From NCBI GenBank assembly GCA_964498125.1, contig CAZCGE010000030.1, positions 1 to 64,000 of the forward strand: a stretch of 64,000 bases of DNA. The letters are read 5' to 3'. Below, piece by piece: positions 55,594 to 64,000 of this stretch. The notes beneath the pieces were generated by a model. It did no database searches. It was not told the origin of the DNA and saw nothing but the letters and a program-made list of their open reading frames with translations. Every line of letters starts with the position of its first letter. Positions within the stretch are counted from its first letter, which is position 1. Both the position numbers and the translations under genes were made by a program. The DNA comes from CAMDBL01 sp964498125. Lineage in GTDB: Bacteria; Pseudomonadota; Alphaproteobacteria; Rhizobiales; Hyphomicrobiaceae.

Positions 55594-56334
55594 TCAATAC
55601 GTCGCCCGGCCGCCAGTGATGTCGAACACGAAGCCGGTGGTGAAGCTGCAAGCGGGGCTGGCGATCCAGGCCGTCATCTCGGCGATCTCGTCGATCTGCA
55701 CGAAGCGGCCCATCGGGATCTTGGCGCGCATGTTGCGGATGTGCTCCGCCGTCATCTCGCCCATCAGCTCGGTCTCGGTCATGGCCGGCGCGATGCAGTT
55801 GACCGTGACGCCCACGTCCGTCAGCTCTTTCGCCAGGGCCTTGGAGAAGCCGATGACGCCGGCCTTGGCCGCCGAGTAGGCCGAGATGCCGGGCACGCCC
55901 TCCTTGCCGGCGATCGATGCGATGGTGACGATGCGGCCGTATTTCTTCTCGCGCATGTGCCGGGCCGCCAGACGCGAGGTGTAGAACACCGCCGTCATGT
56001 CGATGGCGACGACCTTATCCCAATCATCCAGCGGATAATCCCAGGTCGGCACCACCGGGCCGTTGATGCCGGCATTGTTGACCAGGATATGCACCTGCCC
56101 GAAGCCGTCGACCGCGGCCTTGAAGGCTCGCTCGACCGAGACATAGCTGGCGATATCGACGGCCACGGCGCCGTCCGGCGTAAATCCCTCCACCTTCTTC
56201 AGCGGCGCCAGGTCGCGGTCCCACACGATCACCTTGGCGCCGAGCCCTTGCAGTGTGCGGGCAATGCCAAGCCCGATGCCCCGCGCGGCCCCCGTGACGA
56301 TCGCCACCTGTCCATCCAGCCGGGTTTTCATCAT
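55594..56334 (-). CDS. Short-chain dehydrogenase/reductase, copy 1
   Basis: The 246-residue SDR has TGAARGIGLGIA (cofactor loop), NNAGINGPVVPTWDYPLDDW, the catalytic YSAAK (Tyr, Lys) after SIAGKEG and the C-terminal FTTGFVFDITGGRATY. The whole layout, including the last residues, matches the SDR at 58801, so the two are paralogues. It should oxidise a secondary alcohol in the island's pathway with NAD(P). Confidence 0.92.
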   Translation of the reverse strand: MMKTRLDGQVAIVTGAARGIGLGIARTLQGLGAKVIVWDRDLAPLKKVEGFTPDGAVAVDIASYVSVERAFKAAVDGFGQVHILVNNAGINGPVVPTWDYPLDDWDKVVAIDMTAVFYTSRLAARHMREKKYGRIVTIASIAGKEGVPGISAYSAAKAGVIGFSKALAKELTDVGVTVNCIAPAMTETELMGEMTAEHIRNMRAKIPMGRFVQIDEIAEMTAWIASPACSFTTGFVFDITGGRATY

Positions 56335-56382
56335 TGTCTTTCCTTGCTAGTGTTCCGCAGCCTACGGATGGTTCCCACATTT

Positions 56383-56551
56383 TCGTCATCCCGGCGAAGG
56401 CCGGGACCTACGACAAGAATCCGCATTTGCGCTTGCAGCGGGACGCCGTGTCCCATCCGATGACCCTGCAAGCGAGGTGAAATAGCGCTCTCTTTCTAAC
56501 CCCTGTCTGTTTGTGAGTTGTCGTGGGTGCCGGCCTCCGCCGGCATGACGA
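56383..56551. repeat. MITE-like element with 34-base imperfect inverted ends
   Basis: The left end (56383-56416: TCGTCATCCCGGCGAAGG, then a GGGACC segment and ACGACAA) mirrors the right end (56518-56551, TTGTCGTGGGTGCCGG...). Within it CGCTTGCAG (56431-56439) pairs with CTGCAAGCG nearby. It is about 169 bases, without a gene, between the SDR and MaoC genes. Its GTCATxCCGGC core is common in proteobacterial repeats. Confidence 0.8.
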
Positions 56552-56563
56552 CAGCTGCGGGTA

Positions 56564-57016
56564 TCATGCGTCAGACGGAGAACTCGCATTCTTCACCCAC
56601 TTCAGGATATGCGTGCCGACGGCGACCAGGGTGCCGTCCTGGTTCTTGATCTCGATGGCGCCGGTGGAACGCCGCCGCTCCGGATCAATCGCGCTGATGC
56701 GATATTCGACCGTGATGGTGTCGCCGAAATAAACTGGCGCCAGGAAACGGATGCGATCGTAGCCAAGCGAGACCGGCGTCTCGTCGGCGGACGCGCGGGT
56801 GTGGGCGATGACCAGCGTGGAGGCGGTCGACATGTAGCCGACCATCAGGGCGCCGTGGGCTTGCAGGCGGCCATAGCTCGACTTTTCCATGTAGGCCTTG
56901 TCGACGTGGTTGGGCGAGAAATCACCCGTGATGCCGGCAAAGCCGTAAACGTCGTATTCGCCGACGGTCTTGGAGAAGCGCGAGCTGTCGCCCACTTTGA
57001 CGTAGAATTCGGACAA
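56564..57016 (-). CDS. MaoC-type hotdog hydratase
   Basis: The 150-residue hotdog-fold protein has the (R)-hydratase motif YDVYGFAGITGDFSPNHVD with catalytic Asp and His, followed by GALMVGYMSTAST. It hydrates a trans-2-enoyl-CoA to a 3-hydroxyacyl-CoA. It fits between the dehydrogenase and SDR in a beta-oxidation-like set. Confidence 0.9.
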   Translation of the reverse strand: MSEFYVKVGDSSRFSKTVGEYDVYGFAGITGDFSPNHVDKAYMEKSSYGRLQAHGALMVGYMSTASTLVIAHTRASADETPVSLGYDRIRFLAPVYFGDTITVEYRISAIDPERRRSTGAIEIKNQDGTLVAVGTHILKWVKNASSPSDA

Positions 57017-57036
57017 ATCAGTCTCCTGTTCGTTGC

Positions 57037-57136
57037 GTAGGTCGGGTCGACCCCGGATTTAATCCGGGGGAGACCCGACATGGCCAGGCATGGAGTTGAG
57101 TTGAGTTGTCGGGTCTCGTTCCTCGACCCGACCTAC
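57037..57136. repeat. 100-base nested palindrome of the GTAGGTCGG family
   Basis: The outer arms GTAGGTCGGGTCGA (57037-57050) and TCGACCCGACCTAC (57123-57136) are exact complements. Inside are hairpin CCCCGGATT/AATCCGGGG (57051-57069) and a second pair GAGACCCGACA (57070-57080) with TGTCGGGTCTC (57107-57117). This is the most complete copy in the window. Its right arm contains the TAG stop of the crotonase gene. Confidence 0.88.
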
Positions 57137-57915
57137 CGCCCCTTCCACACCGGCTTTCTTTTTTCGACGAAGGCGCGCTGGCCCTCCTTGGCGTCTTCGC
57201 TGGCGAAGGCGCGCTCGACGATCTCATAGCGCGCCTGCAACGCTGCCTTCAAATCCGACATGCCTGAACTCTGCAGCATCACCTGCTTCGACCCTTCGAT
57301 CGACAGCGGCGCGCCGGCGATGATCATCTCGGCGACTTGGCGCACACGTGCCTTCAGGTCGGCGCGCGGCGCCACGTCGTTGACGAGGCCCATGCGTTTG
57401 GCCTCTTCGGCGCCCACGCGACGTCCGGTCAACACCAGGTCCATGGCGAATTTGAGCGGCATGGAACGAGCCAACCGTTGCAGCCCGCCGCCGCCAAGTG
57501 CCGCGAGACCGACGCGCGGTTCGGGCAAAGCGAACTCGGCGTGGTCCGATGCGATTGCCAAATCGCAGGCGGCGACGATCTCCACACCGCCGCCAATAGC
57601 CAGACCGTTGACCGCGGCGATCACCGGCTTCATCAGGTCAAAGCGATGCGTGATGCCGGCAAAGCCTGTCTTGGGATGATCGTCGACATTGGTCTCGGCG
57701 CGCGCCTTGAGGTCGCTGCCGACGCAGAAGGCGCGCTCGCCGGCCCCGGTGATCACCGCCACGCGCAATACCGGATCGGCCGCCAACCCGTCGAGCGCGG
57801 CGGCGATCTCATAATGTGCCGCCGCATTGAGCGCATTCAGCACCTGCGGCCGATTGATGGTGATCCAAAGGATCGCGCCTTCGCGTTCGATCAGGCACTG
57901 CTCAGACATACTCAT
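57133..57915 (-). CDS. Enoyl-CoA hydratase/isomerase-family (crotonase)
   Basis: The 260-residue product has NRPQVLNALN, CVGSDLKARAE, NGLAIGGGVEIVAACDLAIA and PEPRVGLAALGGGG, the crotonase signature with one conserved Glu (PEPR) of the pair. It may hydrate or isomerise an acyl-CoA in the same set as the MaoC protein. ATG 57915 is chosen because GGAG precedes it by seven bases; its TAG is inside the nested repeat. Confidence 0.88.
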   Translation of the reverse strand: MSMSEQCLIEREGAILWITINRPQVLNALNAAAHYEIAAALDGLAADPVLRVAVITGAGERAFCVGSDLKARAETNVDDHPKTGFAGITHRFDLMKPVIAAVNGLAIGGGVEIVAACDLAIASDHAEFALPEPRVGLAALGGGGLQRLARSMPLKFAMDLVLTGRRVGAEEAKRMGLVNDVAPRADLKARVRQVAEMIIAGAPLSIEGSKQVMLQSSGMSDLKAALQARYEIVERAFASEDAKEGQRAFVEKRKPVWKGR

Positions 57916-57942
57916 TGAACGGCTCCACCTCAGCATCCTTGC

Positions 57943-58776
57943 TCACGCAGTCCTGCCGCGCGCGAGAAATTCCCTGGTGCCCTTGACCAGAATCGCCAGC
58001 CGCTCGGCCGGGCTCGCATTCGGGTGTTGACCCGCGAGCGGCACTTCGACACCGAGCGGCACACCCGGCGGCAAGGCGTCGATCAGCGGCCACAGCGGCA
58101 GGCCACCTTCACCCGGCAGCAGGCGGCGCGTGCGTGCCTCGACCACCAGACCGTCGAATGCAGGCGGCGCCAACGGCGCATCACAGATCTGGAAGGTGCC
58201 GATCAGCTTGGGATCGGCGGCACGCAGCGCCTCCAGCGCGCTGTTGGAGCGGTAAATATGCAGCGCGTCGACCAGCACGTGCGCGTTCGGGCGATTGGCG
58301 CGGCGGACCACGTCGAGGGCGTCCGCCAGCGAGGCGACGCCGCGATAGGGCATGAACTCCAGATCGACGGCGATGCCATACGGACGGGCGAGATCGGCGA
58401 CGTCGGCCAACTTCTCGGCGACAATGGCGAAATCCTTGATGTCGCCAGCGACGGCCAGCCGGGTTGCACCGATGGCAGCGCCGATCTCGAGCATCGGCCG
58501 GTGATCTTCAGCACGCAGCTTCTCGTCGAGCGAGATCAGCTCGATATAGAGTACGCAGACACCGGTATCGGCCGTGCGCCGCTTGACCTCGGCCTGCTCG
58601 GCGGCGGTGGCGAGCGCATAGACGATGCCGCCGGGCGAGGCCGGCGCGGTGCGAAAGCCGACAGAACTGAAGCCAGCGCGCGCGGCGATGGTGATCAGCT
58701 CGGCCGGCGGCACGTCGAGCTCGCTGAGGTGCGCCAGCGACAGCGGTGTATCGACCGGGTACTTGGGCGTCGGCAT
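57943..58776 (-). CDS. Sugar isomerase/epimerase-like TIM barrel (AP endonuclease 2 family)
   Basis: The 277-residue product has the xylose-isomerase-like TIM-barrel layout with candidate metal ligands in VDLEFMPYRG (Glu), HVLVDALHIYRS (Asp, His), CDAP and GVEVPL (Glu). Related enzymes include IolE-type dehydratases and 3-dehydroshikimate dehydratases. Beside an AroE-like and a Gfo/Idh gene, dehydration or isomerisation of a cyclic polyol acid is plausible. The substrate is unproven. Confidence 0.85.
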   Translation of the reverse strand: MPTPKYPVDTPLSLAHLSELDVPPAELITIAARAGFSSVGFRTAPASPGGIVYALATAAEQAEVKRRTADTGVCVLYIELISLDEKLRAEDHRPMLEIGAAIGATRLAVAGDIKDFAIVAEKLADVADLARPYGIAVDLEFMPYRGVASLADALDVVRRANRPNAHVLVDALHIYRSNSALEALRAADPKLIGTFQICDAPLAPPAFDGLVVEARTRRLLPGEGGLPLWPLIDALPPGVPLGVEVPLAGQHPNASPAERLAILVKGTREFLARGRTA

Positions 58777-58800
58777 GTGTGCGCTCCCTCGTTGCGCGGT

Positions 58801-59541
58801 TCAATACGTGGCGCGTCCGCCGGAGATGTCGAACGTGAAGCCGGTGGTGAAGCTGCACTCCGGCCCGGCGACCCAGGCGACCATGTTGGCGATCTCGTCC
58901 ACCGTGCAGAAGCGGCCCATCGGGATGCGCTGCTTGCGGCCCTCGATATACTCCGGCGTCATTTCCTTGAAGAGGTCCGTCTCGGTGATCGCCGGCGCGA
59001 TGGCGTTGACGGTGACGCCCGAGCCCGCCAGTTCGCTGGCCAGGCTCTTGGTGAAGCCGATGACGCCGGCCTTGGCGGCGGAGTAGGCGCAGGCCAACGG
59101 ATTGCCCTCCTTGCCGGCGATCGAAGCGATGTTGACGATCCGGCCGTGGCCGTTGGCGCGCATGTGCGGGGCAAGGGTGCGGCAGGTGTTGAACACCCCG
59201 GTCAGGTCGACGGCCAGCACCTTGGCCCAGGCCTCCGGCGGATACTCCCAAGTCGGCACCGTCGGGCCATTGACGCCGGCATTGTTGACCAGGATGTCGA
59301 TACGGCCGGTGGCCGCGATGGCAGCAGCGCTGGCCTTCTCGACGCTGGCGAGACTCGTCACATCGACGGATTGGATGAGCGCCGGCGCGAAGCCCGCAGA
59401 CGGCAACGTCACGGGCGCGGGGTCGAGATCCCAGACGACCACCTTGCAGCCGGCGGACGCCAGTCGCTGGGCAATGCCGAGGCCGATGCCGCGCGCGGCA
59501 CCCGTGACGATCGCAGTCTGGTCCGCAAGAGGCTGGGTCAT
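58801..59541 (-). CDS. Short-chain dehydrogenase/reductase, copy 2
   Basis: The 246-residue SDR has TGAARGIGLGIA, NNAGVNGPTVPTWEYPPEAW, SIAGKEG, the YSAAK catalytic pair and the C-terminal FTTGFTFDISGGRATY. It is a paralogue of the SDR at 55594, sharing even the final tripeptide. ATG 59541 is chosen; a TTG at 59571 would overlap the upstream hydratase stop. It is probably co-transcribed with that gene. Confidence 0.92.
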   Translation of the reverse strand: MTQPLADQTAIVTGAARGIGLGIAQRLASAGCKVVVWDLDPAPVTLPSAGFAPALIQSVDVTSLASVEKASAAAIAATGRIDILVNNAGVNGPTVPTWEYPPEAWAKVLAVDLTGVFNTCRTLAPHMRANGHGRIVNIASIAGKEGNPLACAYSAAKAGVIGFTKSLASELAGSGVTVNAIAPAITETDLFKEMTPEYIEGRKQRIPMGRFCTVDEIANMVAWVAGPECSFTTGFTFDISGGRATY

Positions 59542-59567
59542 CTGGTCATCCAGTGGCGAGCTGAGGC

Positions 59568-60350
59568 TCAAGTCATCGTCAACGTGAAGGGCGGCAGATC
59601 GGCATAGCGTACCGTGACGCGCTGCCCGGCGCGGATCGGTGTCGGCAGCGTCAGCGAGCCGGTCAACACGATTGTGCCCACCGGCAGGGGCACGCCGCGT
59701 GCGTTCAAATCGTTGAAGGTCTCGGCGACGATGTCGACAGGATTGCGACGGTAAGCGCCGGTATAGACCTGGATCGGCGGGCTGTCATCGATGCGCGCGT
59801 CGATCGGCAGGGTCTCGAAGGCCAAGCCCTGCCAGTTCGCCACGGCCGGCGCCAGCACCGCCGCGCCACTGGTACCGTTGTCGGCGATGGCGTCGAATGT
59901 GGTGACGGCGCGGTTTCCCGTGCCGGGCGCATAATGACTGCCGGCAAGTTCGATCGCGGGGTGGAACGCTAGCCGGTCAGCAAGCAAGCTTGCGTCGATG
60001 ATTGTGCCCACCGGCAAGTCGTGCGTCAGGCGAAAACCAAACTCACACTCGAGCTTGACGCCCGCAAAAAGGTTCGCCGGCACGCGCGCCGGCGTCTCGA
60101 AGACGCGATCGGTGAAGATGCGGCCGGGCATCGGCCCATCGTGCCCCTCGAAGATCTGTACAGCGCGCACAGTGGCGCCAACCTTCCAGCCGGCGACGGG
60201 CTGGCCGATCAGCTCGGCCATGCGATCCTGGACGGCATAGGCTTGCTGCCGCGTCGTCGGAGCCTGTTCCGCCGGCGGCAGCGGGATCGATGCGCCAGTT
60301 CTCCAGGCCTCGGCGAGATCGCGCGCCAGCTGCTCGAATGTGTCGGCCAT
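59568..60350 (-). CDS. 2-keto-4-pentenoate hydratase / fumarylacetoacetase-family protein
   Basis: The 260-residue product has GWKVGATVRAVQIFEGHDGPMPGRI and the metal-binding KLECEFGF (Glu pair), then VGTIVLTGSLTLPTPIRAG near the C terminus, as in MhpD/oxalocrotonate decarboxylase. It acts on enol-keto acids from ring or side-chain cleavage. It is the first gene of the minus-strand island. ATG 60350 is preferred; one nine codons earlier is also possible. Confidence 0.88.
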   Translation of the reverse strand: MADTFEQLARDLAEAWRTGASIPLPPAEQAPTTRQQAYAVQDRMAELIGQPVAGWKVGATVRAVQIFEGHDGPMPGRIFTDRVFETPARVPANLFAGVKLECEFGFRLTHDLPVGTIIDASLLADRLAFHPAIELAGSHYAPGTGNRAVTTFDAIADNGTSGAAVLAPAVANWQGLAFETLPIDARIDDSPPIQVYTGAYRRNPVDIVAETFNDLNARGVPLPVGTIVLTGSLTLPTPIRAGQRVTVRYADLPPFTLTMT

Positions 60351-60608
60351 GCTCGAAATCCCAGTGATTGAAGGCATACCTGACGCCCTTACGCGACGCG
60401 CCGCATCGATTTGTGCCCCGAGAGCGCTCGGGTACGCAAGCTTTTGCGCCAAGGCAAATCAGACACAATCAGACGCCCCGTGACAACATCATGGTCGGCA
60501 TGCTCAAATGCGCTGACGGGCGACATCGCGCCCCGACAACAAGGGCCTGAAGGCTCGGCTCGATGCTTCGAATGCCATGCCTAGGGGAAACGCTTGAGGA
60601 GTGTCTAC

Positions 60609-61823
60609 ATGCTTGGACTGAAAACAAGGCAACTGCTCGCACTTGCGCCGGCCGCGATGCTGGTGATAGCCGCCATGCCGGCACAGGCGCAGGACGGCGT
60701 CATCCGCATCGGCGTGACGCTGCGCATGGTCGTCGAGAACGGCATCAAATACGGTCAATTGAGCAAGGACGAGCTGGAGGCGGTCAATGCCACCGGCGGC
60801 ATCAACGGCAAGAAGATCGAGGTCATCCTGCTCGACGACGAGTGCAAGCCCGACAAGGGCATCGCCAACGTCAATCGCTTCATCCATCAGAACAAGGTGC
60901 ATCTGGTGATGGGCTCGACCTGCAGCTCCGTGACGCTGCCGATGGTCGACGTCACGGCCAAGGAGGAGGTGCCGCAGATCATCCCGCACTCCACCAACGC
61001 CAACATCACCAAGAAGAACAGCGCCTGGATCTTCCGCAGCTCGGTGTCGGAGCGCTTCTATGCCTCGGTGCATGCCAAGTACCTGTCGGAGAACGTCGGC
61101 AAGAAAGTCGCCTACCTGTTCACGACGGACGGCGCCGGCATCGGCTTCACCAAGGACTATCAGGCCTTCATGAAGCGGACCTACAACGTCGATCCGGCCT
61201 ACGAAGCGCAGATGCAGGAGACGGATCTCGACTTCCGCGCGCATCTTTTGAAGATCAAGGCGCTCGATCCAGAGGTGCTGGCGATCGGCGGCCAGCTCGA
61301 TGCCATCGCCCGCATCGTGCAGCAGTCCTACGAGGTCGGCATCCCCGCCAAGGTGCGCCGCGTCGCGGCGTCTGCCGCCTCCAACGCGCCGGTTCCCGAG
61401 CTTGCCGGCGACGCCGTCAAGGGCCTGATCTTCGCCGCGGCATTCTCGTGCAAGGACGAGCGGCCGGAGGCGCAGGCCTTCGTCAAGCTGGTGAACGAGA
61501 AGTACAAGGTCCGCTGCCCGGATCACGACTTCAGCCAAGCCTACGACACCGCCCAGATCATCAAGATGGCGCTGAAGACCGCCAAGCTTGGCCTGACGGA
61601 TGCGACGCTCAAGGAAGACCGCAAGGCGATCCGCGACGCGCTGGCCGCGGTGAGGGACTTCAAGGGACTGGCGTCCGGTCCGATCAACTTCTGCGCGGAT
61701 TCGACACCGCAGTGCCGTGACGGCAACAGGACCGGCATCCTGGTCGAGTACACCAAGGGCGGCAAGGACTACGACATGCGCGTTCTTGCCCGCGTGTCGT
61801 TCGAGCCGGATTTCGGGCTCTGA
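60609..61823 (+). CDS. Branched-chain amino-acid-type ABC receptor (LivK-like)
   Basis: The 404-residue product has a signal peptide (residues 1-27, ending PAQAQ) and a LivK-type periplasmic fold: IRIGVTLRMVVENG, GGINGKKIEVILLDDECKPDKG, NKVHLVMGSTCS and AYDTAQIIKMAL. Family members often bind aromatic or aliphatic acids rather than amino acids. GAGGAG precedes the ATG by eight bases. It is divergent from the catabolic island and may import its substrate. Confidence 0.9.
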   Translation: MLGLKTRQLLALAPAAMLVIAAMPAQAQDGVIRIGVTLRMVVENGIKYGQLSKDELEAVNATGGINGKKIEVILLDDECKPDKGIANVNRFIHQNKVHLVMGSTCSSVTLPMVDVTAKEEVPQIIPHSTNANITKKNSAWIFRSSVSERFYASVHAKYLSENVGKKVAYLFTTDGAGIGFTKDYQAFMKRTYNVDPAYEAQMQETDLDFRAHLLKIKALDPEVLAIGGQLDAIARIVQQSYEVGIPAKVRRVAASAASNAPVPELAGDAVKGLIFAAAFSCKDERPEAQAFVKLVNEKYKVRCPDHDFSQAYDTAQIIKMALKTAKLGLTDATLKEDRKAIRDALAAVRDFKGLASGPINFCADSTPQCRDGNRTGILVEYTKGGKDYDMRVLARVSFEPDFGL

Positions 61824-61832
61824 GGCATGAGC

Positions 61833-61859
61833 AGGTGTCTGCCCTGTGGTCAGACACCT
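61833..61859 (+). terminator. Hairpin after the LivK-like gene
   Basis: AGGTGTCTG pairs with CAGACACCT (9 bp) and is followed by TTTGC. It may reduce transcription into the permease genes, a usual way to make more receptor than channel. The T run is short. Confidence 0.55.
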
Positions 61860-61874
61860 TTGCATCCGGCTCGC

Positions 61875-61985
61875 TGGGTTGAGCAAGGCGCTGTCATGCC
61901 GGAGGCATGCAACAAAAGAGCCGAACGAAGCCCAACAATGGCGCCCGTGGCTGTTGGGCTTCGGCGCGAAAGGCGCCTCAACCCA
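61875..61985. repeat. REP-like double inverted repeat upstream of livM
   Basis: The outer arms TGGGTTGAG (61875-61883) and CTCAACCCA (61977-61985) enclose an exact 12-bp inner pair CGAAGCCCAACA (61926-61937) with TGTTGGGCTTCG (61952-61963). It is a common proteobacterial repeat type. It sits between the receptor and permease genes. Confidence 0.85.
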
Positions 61986-62008
61986 ACCTACAGGCAACGG
62001 ATGACGCC

Positions 62009-63059
62009 GTGACAGACACCACCGCCACGCAGCCCGCCGGAGTGGCCTCGGCTGCCGCCCATGCATCATGGCTGCAGACTGTTCACCCGATCGTGCCGTG
62101 GCTGATCGCTTGCGCCTTGCTGCTACCGGTGCCGCTGCTGGTCGCCAATGCCTACATGCAGTTCGTCGTCAACGTGATGTGCATCAACGTCATCCTGGCG
62201 ACGGGCCTCAACATCGTGAAGGGCTTCGCCGGCCAGGTGACGGTCGGCCATGTTGCGCTCGCCGCCATCGGCGCCTATTCGTCCGCGGTGATCTCGACCA
62301 ACCTCGGCGTGCCGTTCTGGGGCGCGCTTCCGCTGGCCATGCTGGTGACCGCCTGCGCCGGCGCGCTGGTCGGCATTCCGTCCCTGCGTCTGGAAGGCGC
62401 CTACCTCGCTCTCGCCACCCTTGGCCTGGCGGAATCGGTGCGCATCATCATCTCGGGCAGCGAGGTCCTCGGCGCCTCGGTCGGCTTCGAGAACATCCCG
62501 CCGCCCTTCATCGGCAACCGCTCGCTCGGCGACCACCACGCCTACTATTTTGTCGTGATGCCGTTGGCCCTGCTCGGCCTCTACTTCTCCTTCAGCATTC
62601 TGTCCTCGGATATCGGCCGCACCTTCAAGTCGATCCGCGAGGACCAGCTGGCGGCGGCCGCCAGCGGCGTCAACGTGCCGAAGTACAAAGTGATCGCCTT
62701 CGTGATTTCGGCGCTCTATGCCGGCTGCGCCGGCAGCCTGCAGGCGCATCTGGCGCCGGGCTTCCTGCACCCCAACAGCTACACGATCACCGAGATGGTG
62801 ACGCTGCTGCTGATGGTCGTGTTCGGCGGCATTGGCCACATCTGGGGCGGCGTCATCGGCGCGGTGGTGGTGACGATTATCGACGACATCACCCGCGACT
62901 ACTACCAGTACCGCATGATGATGTTCGGCATGGTCATCGTCTTGGTGGTGATCTTCATGCCGCGCGGCATCGGCGGCATCATCGACGACTACTTCATGCG
63001 CCGTCGTTTCAGTGCCATCCGCGACGCCAGGAGTGCCGCCGCCAAGGGAAAGAGCACGG

Positions 63060-63073
<14 letters not shown>
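62009..63073 (+). CDS. Branched-chain-type ABC permease (LivM-like)
   Basis: The 354-residue inner-membrane protein has about eight to ten hydrophobic segments and LivM segments GLNIVKGFAGQVTVGHVALAAIGAY, LRLEGAYLALATLGLAE, FKSIREDQLAAAASGVNVPKYK and MVVFGGIGHIWGGVIGA. GTG 62009 is chosen because an earlier in-frame ATG (61907) lies within the REP-like repeat. The LivH partner is not seen and may lie past the window. Confidence 0.9.
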
Positions 63074-63863
<790 letters not shown>

Positions 63864-63865
63864 CC

Positions 63866-64000
63866 ATGCTCGTGATCAAGGACCTCGCCGGCGGTTACGG
63901 CAATGTGCAAATCCTCAATGGCGCCACGCTCAAGGTGGATCGCGGCCAGATCGTTGCCCTGCTCGGCGGCAACGGCACCGGCAAGTCGACGCTGCTGAAG
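63866..64000 (+). CDS. Branched-chain-type ABC ATPase (LivF-like), N-terminal fragment
   Basis: The first 45 codons are in the window: a start MLVIKDLAGGYGNVQIL and Walker A GGNGTGKST, typical of LivF. It begins two bases after the livG stop. The rest lies beyond the window edge. Confidence 0.9.
   Translation, partial: MLVIKDLAGGYGNVQILNGATLKVDRGQIVALLGGNGTGKSTLLK

Overview
The window is high-GC DNA from a bacterium that is most likely an alphaproteobacterium. The evidence is the tuf-S10-spc-alpha ribosomal gene order, the zinc-free long S14, alphaproteobacterial-type TakP-like and Bug solute receptors, an NDUFS6-like zinc-finger protein, and short palindromic repeats of kinds common in Rhizobiales and Rhodospirillales. 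I cannot place it more finely without a tree. Layout: 1-15.7 kb is one plus-strand cluster. It holds the tail of tuf, the S10 block (rpsJ, rplCDWB, rpsS, rplV, rpsC, rplP, rpmC, rpsQ), the spc block (rplNXE, rpsNH, rplFR, rpsE, rpmD, rplO, secY, adk) and the alpha block (rpsMK, rpoA, rplQ), closed by a clear terminator. All the genes look intact. Several gaps are unusually wide, and two of them (rpsJ-rplC and rpoA-rplQ) hold long inverted arrays of a GGCAGTA-type heptamer that would fold into large hairpins in the mRNA. From 15.8 to about 46 kb lies a mixed accessory and metabolic region: an exported ankyrin protein, a redoxin-2OG oxygenase fusion, an orphan TRAP receptor, a broken antitoxin overlapping a cytochrome P450, a cupredoxin under a possible Fur-family operator, tandem Uma2 proteins, acyl-CoA enzymes, a sugar-type ABC importer lacking its receptor gene, Bug receptors, flavin monooxygenases, murJ, a TPP enzyme, the carboxyltransferase subunit of a methylcrotonyl-CoA-type carboxylase and a NYN-domain nuclease. 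From 46 to 60.4 kb almost everything is on the minus strand and reads as a catabolic island: a frameshifted epimerase, an amidohydrolase, a GST, an AroE-like enzyme, a Gfo/Idh enzyme, a CoA-transferase, an acyl-CoA dehydrogenase, a ketopantoate reductase-like enzyme, two sister SDRs, a MaoC hydratase, a crotonase, a sugar isomerase-like TIM barrel and a hydratase of the 2-keto-4-pentenoate family, with a VapBC-like pair inserted. At 60.6-64 kb a branched-chain amino-acid-type (Liv) ABC transporter begins and runs off the window. Its receptor, permease and ATPases probably import the island's substrate or a related acid. The most notable non-genic signal is a set of small palindromic repeats placed exactly at gene 3' ends. 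A GTAGGTCGG element supplies the TAG stop codon of three unrelated genes, an AATAGGCACAGCC element overlaps the stop of a fourth, and two MITE-like elements and several REP-like hairpins sit in other gaps. No tRNA, rRNA, CRISPR array, insertion-sequence transposase or prophage was recognised.
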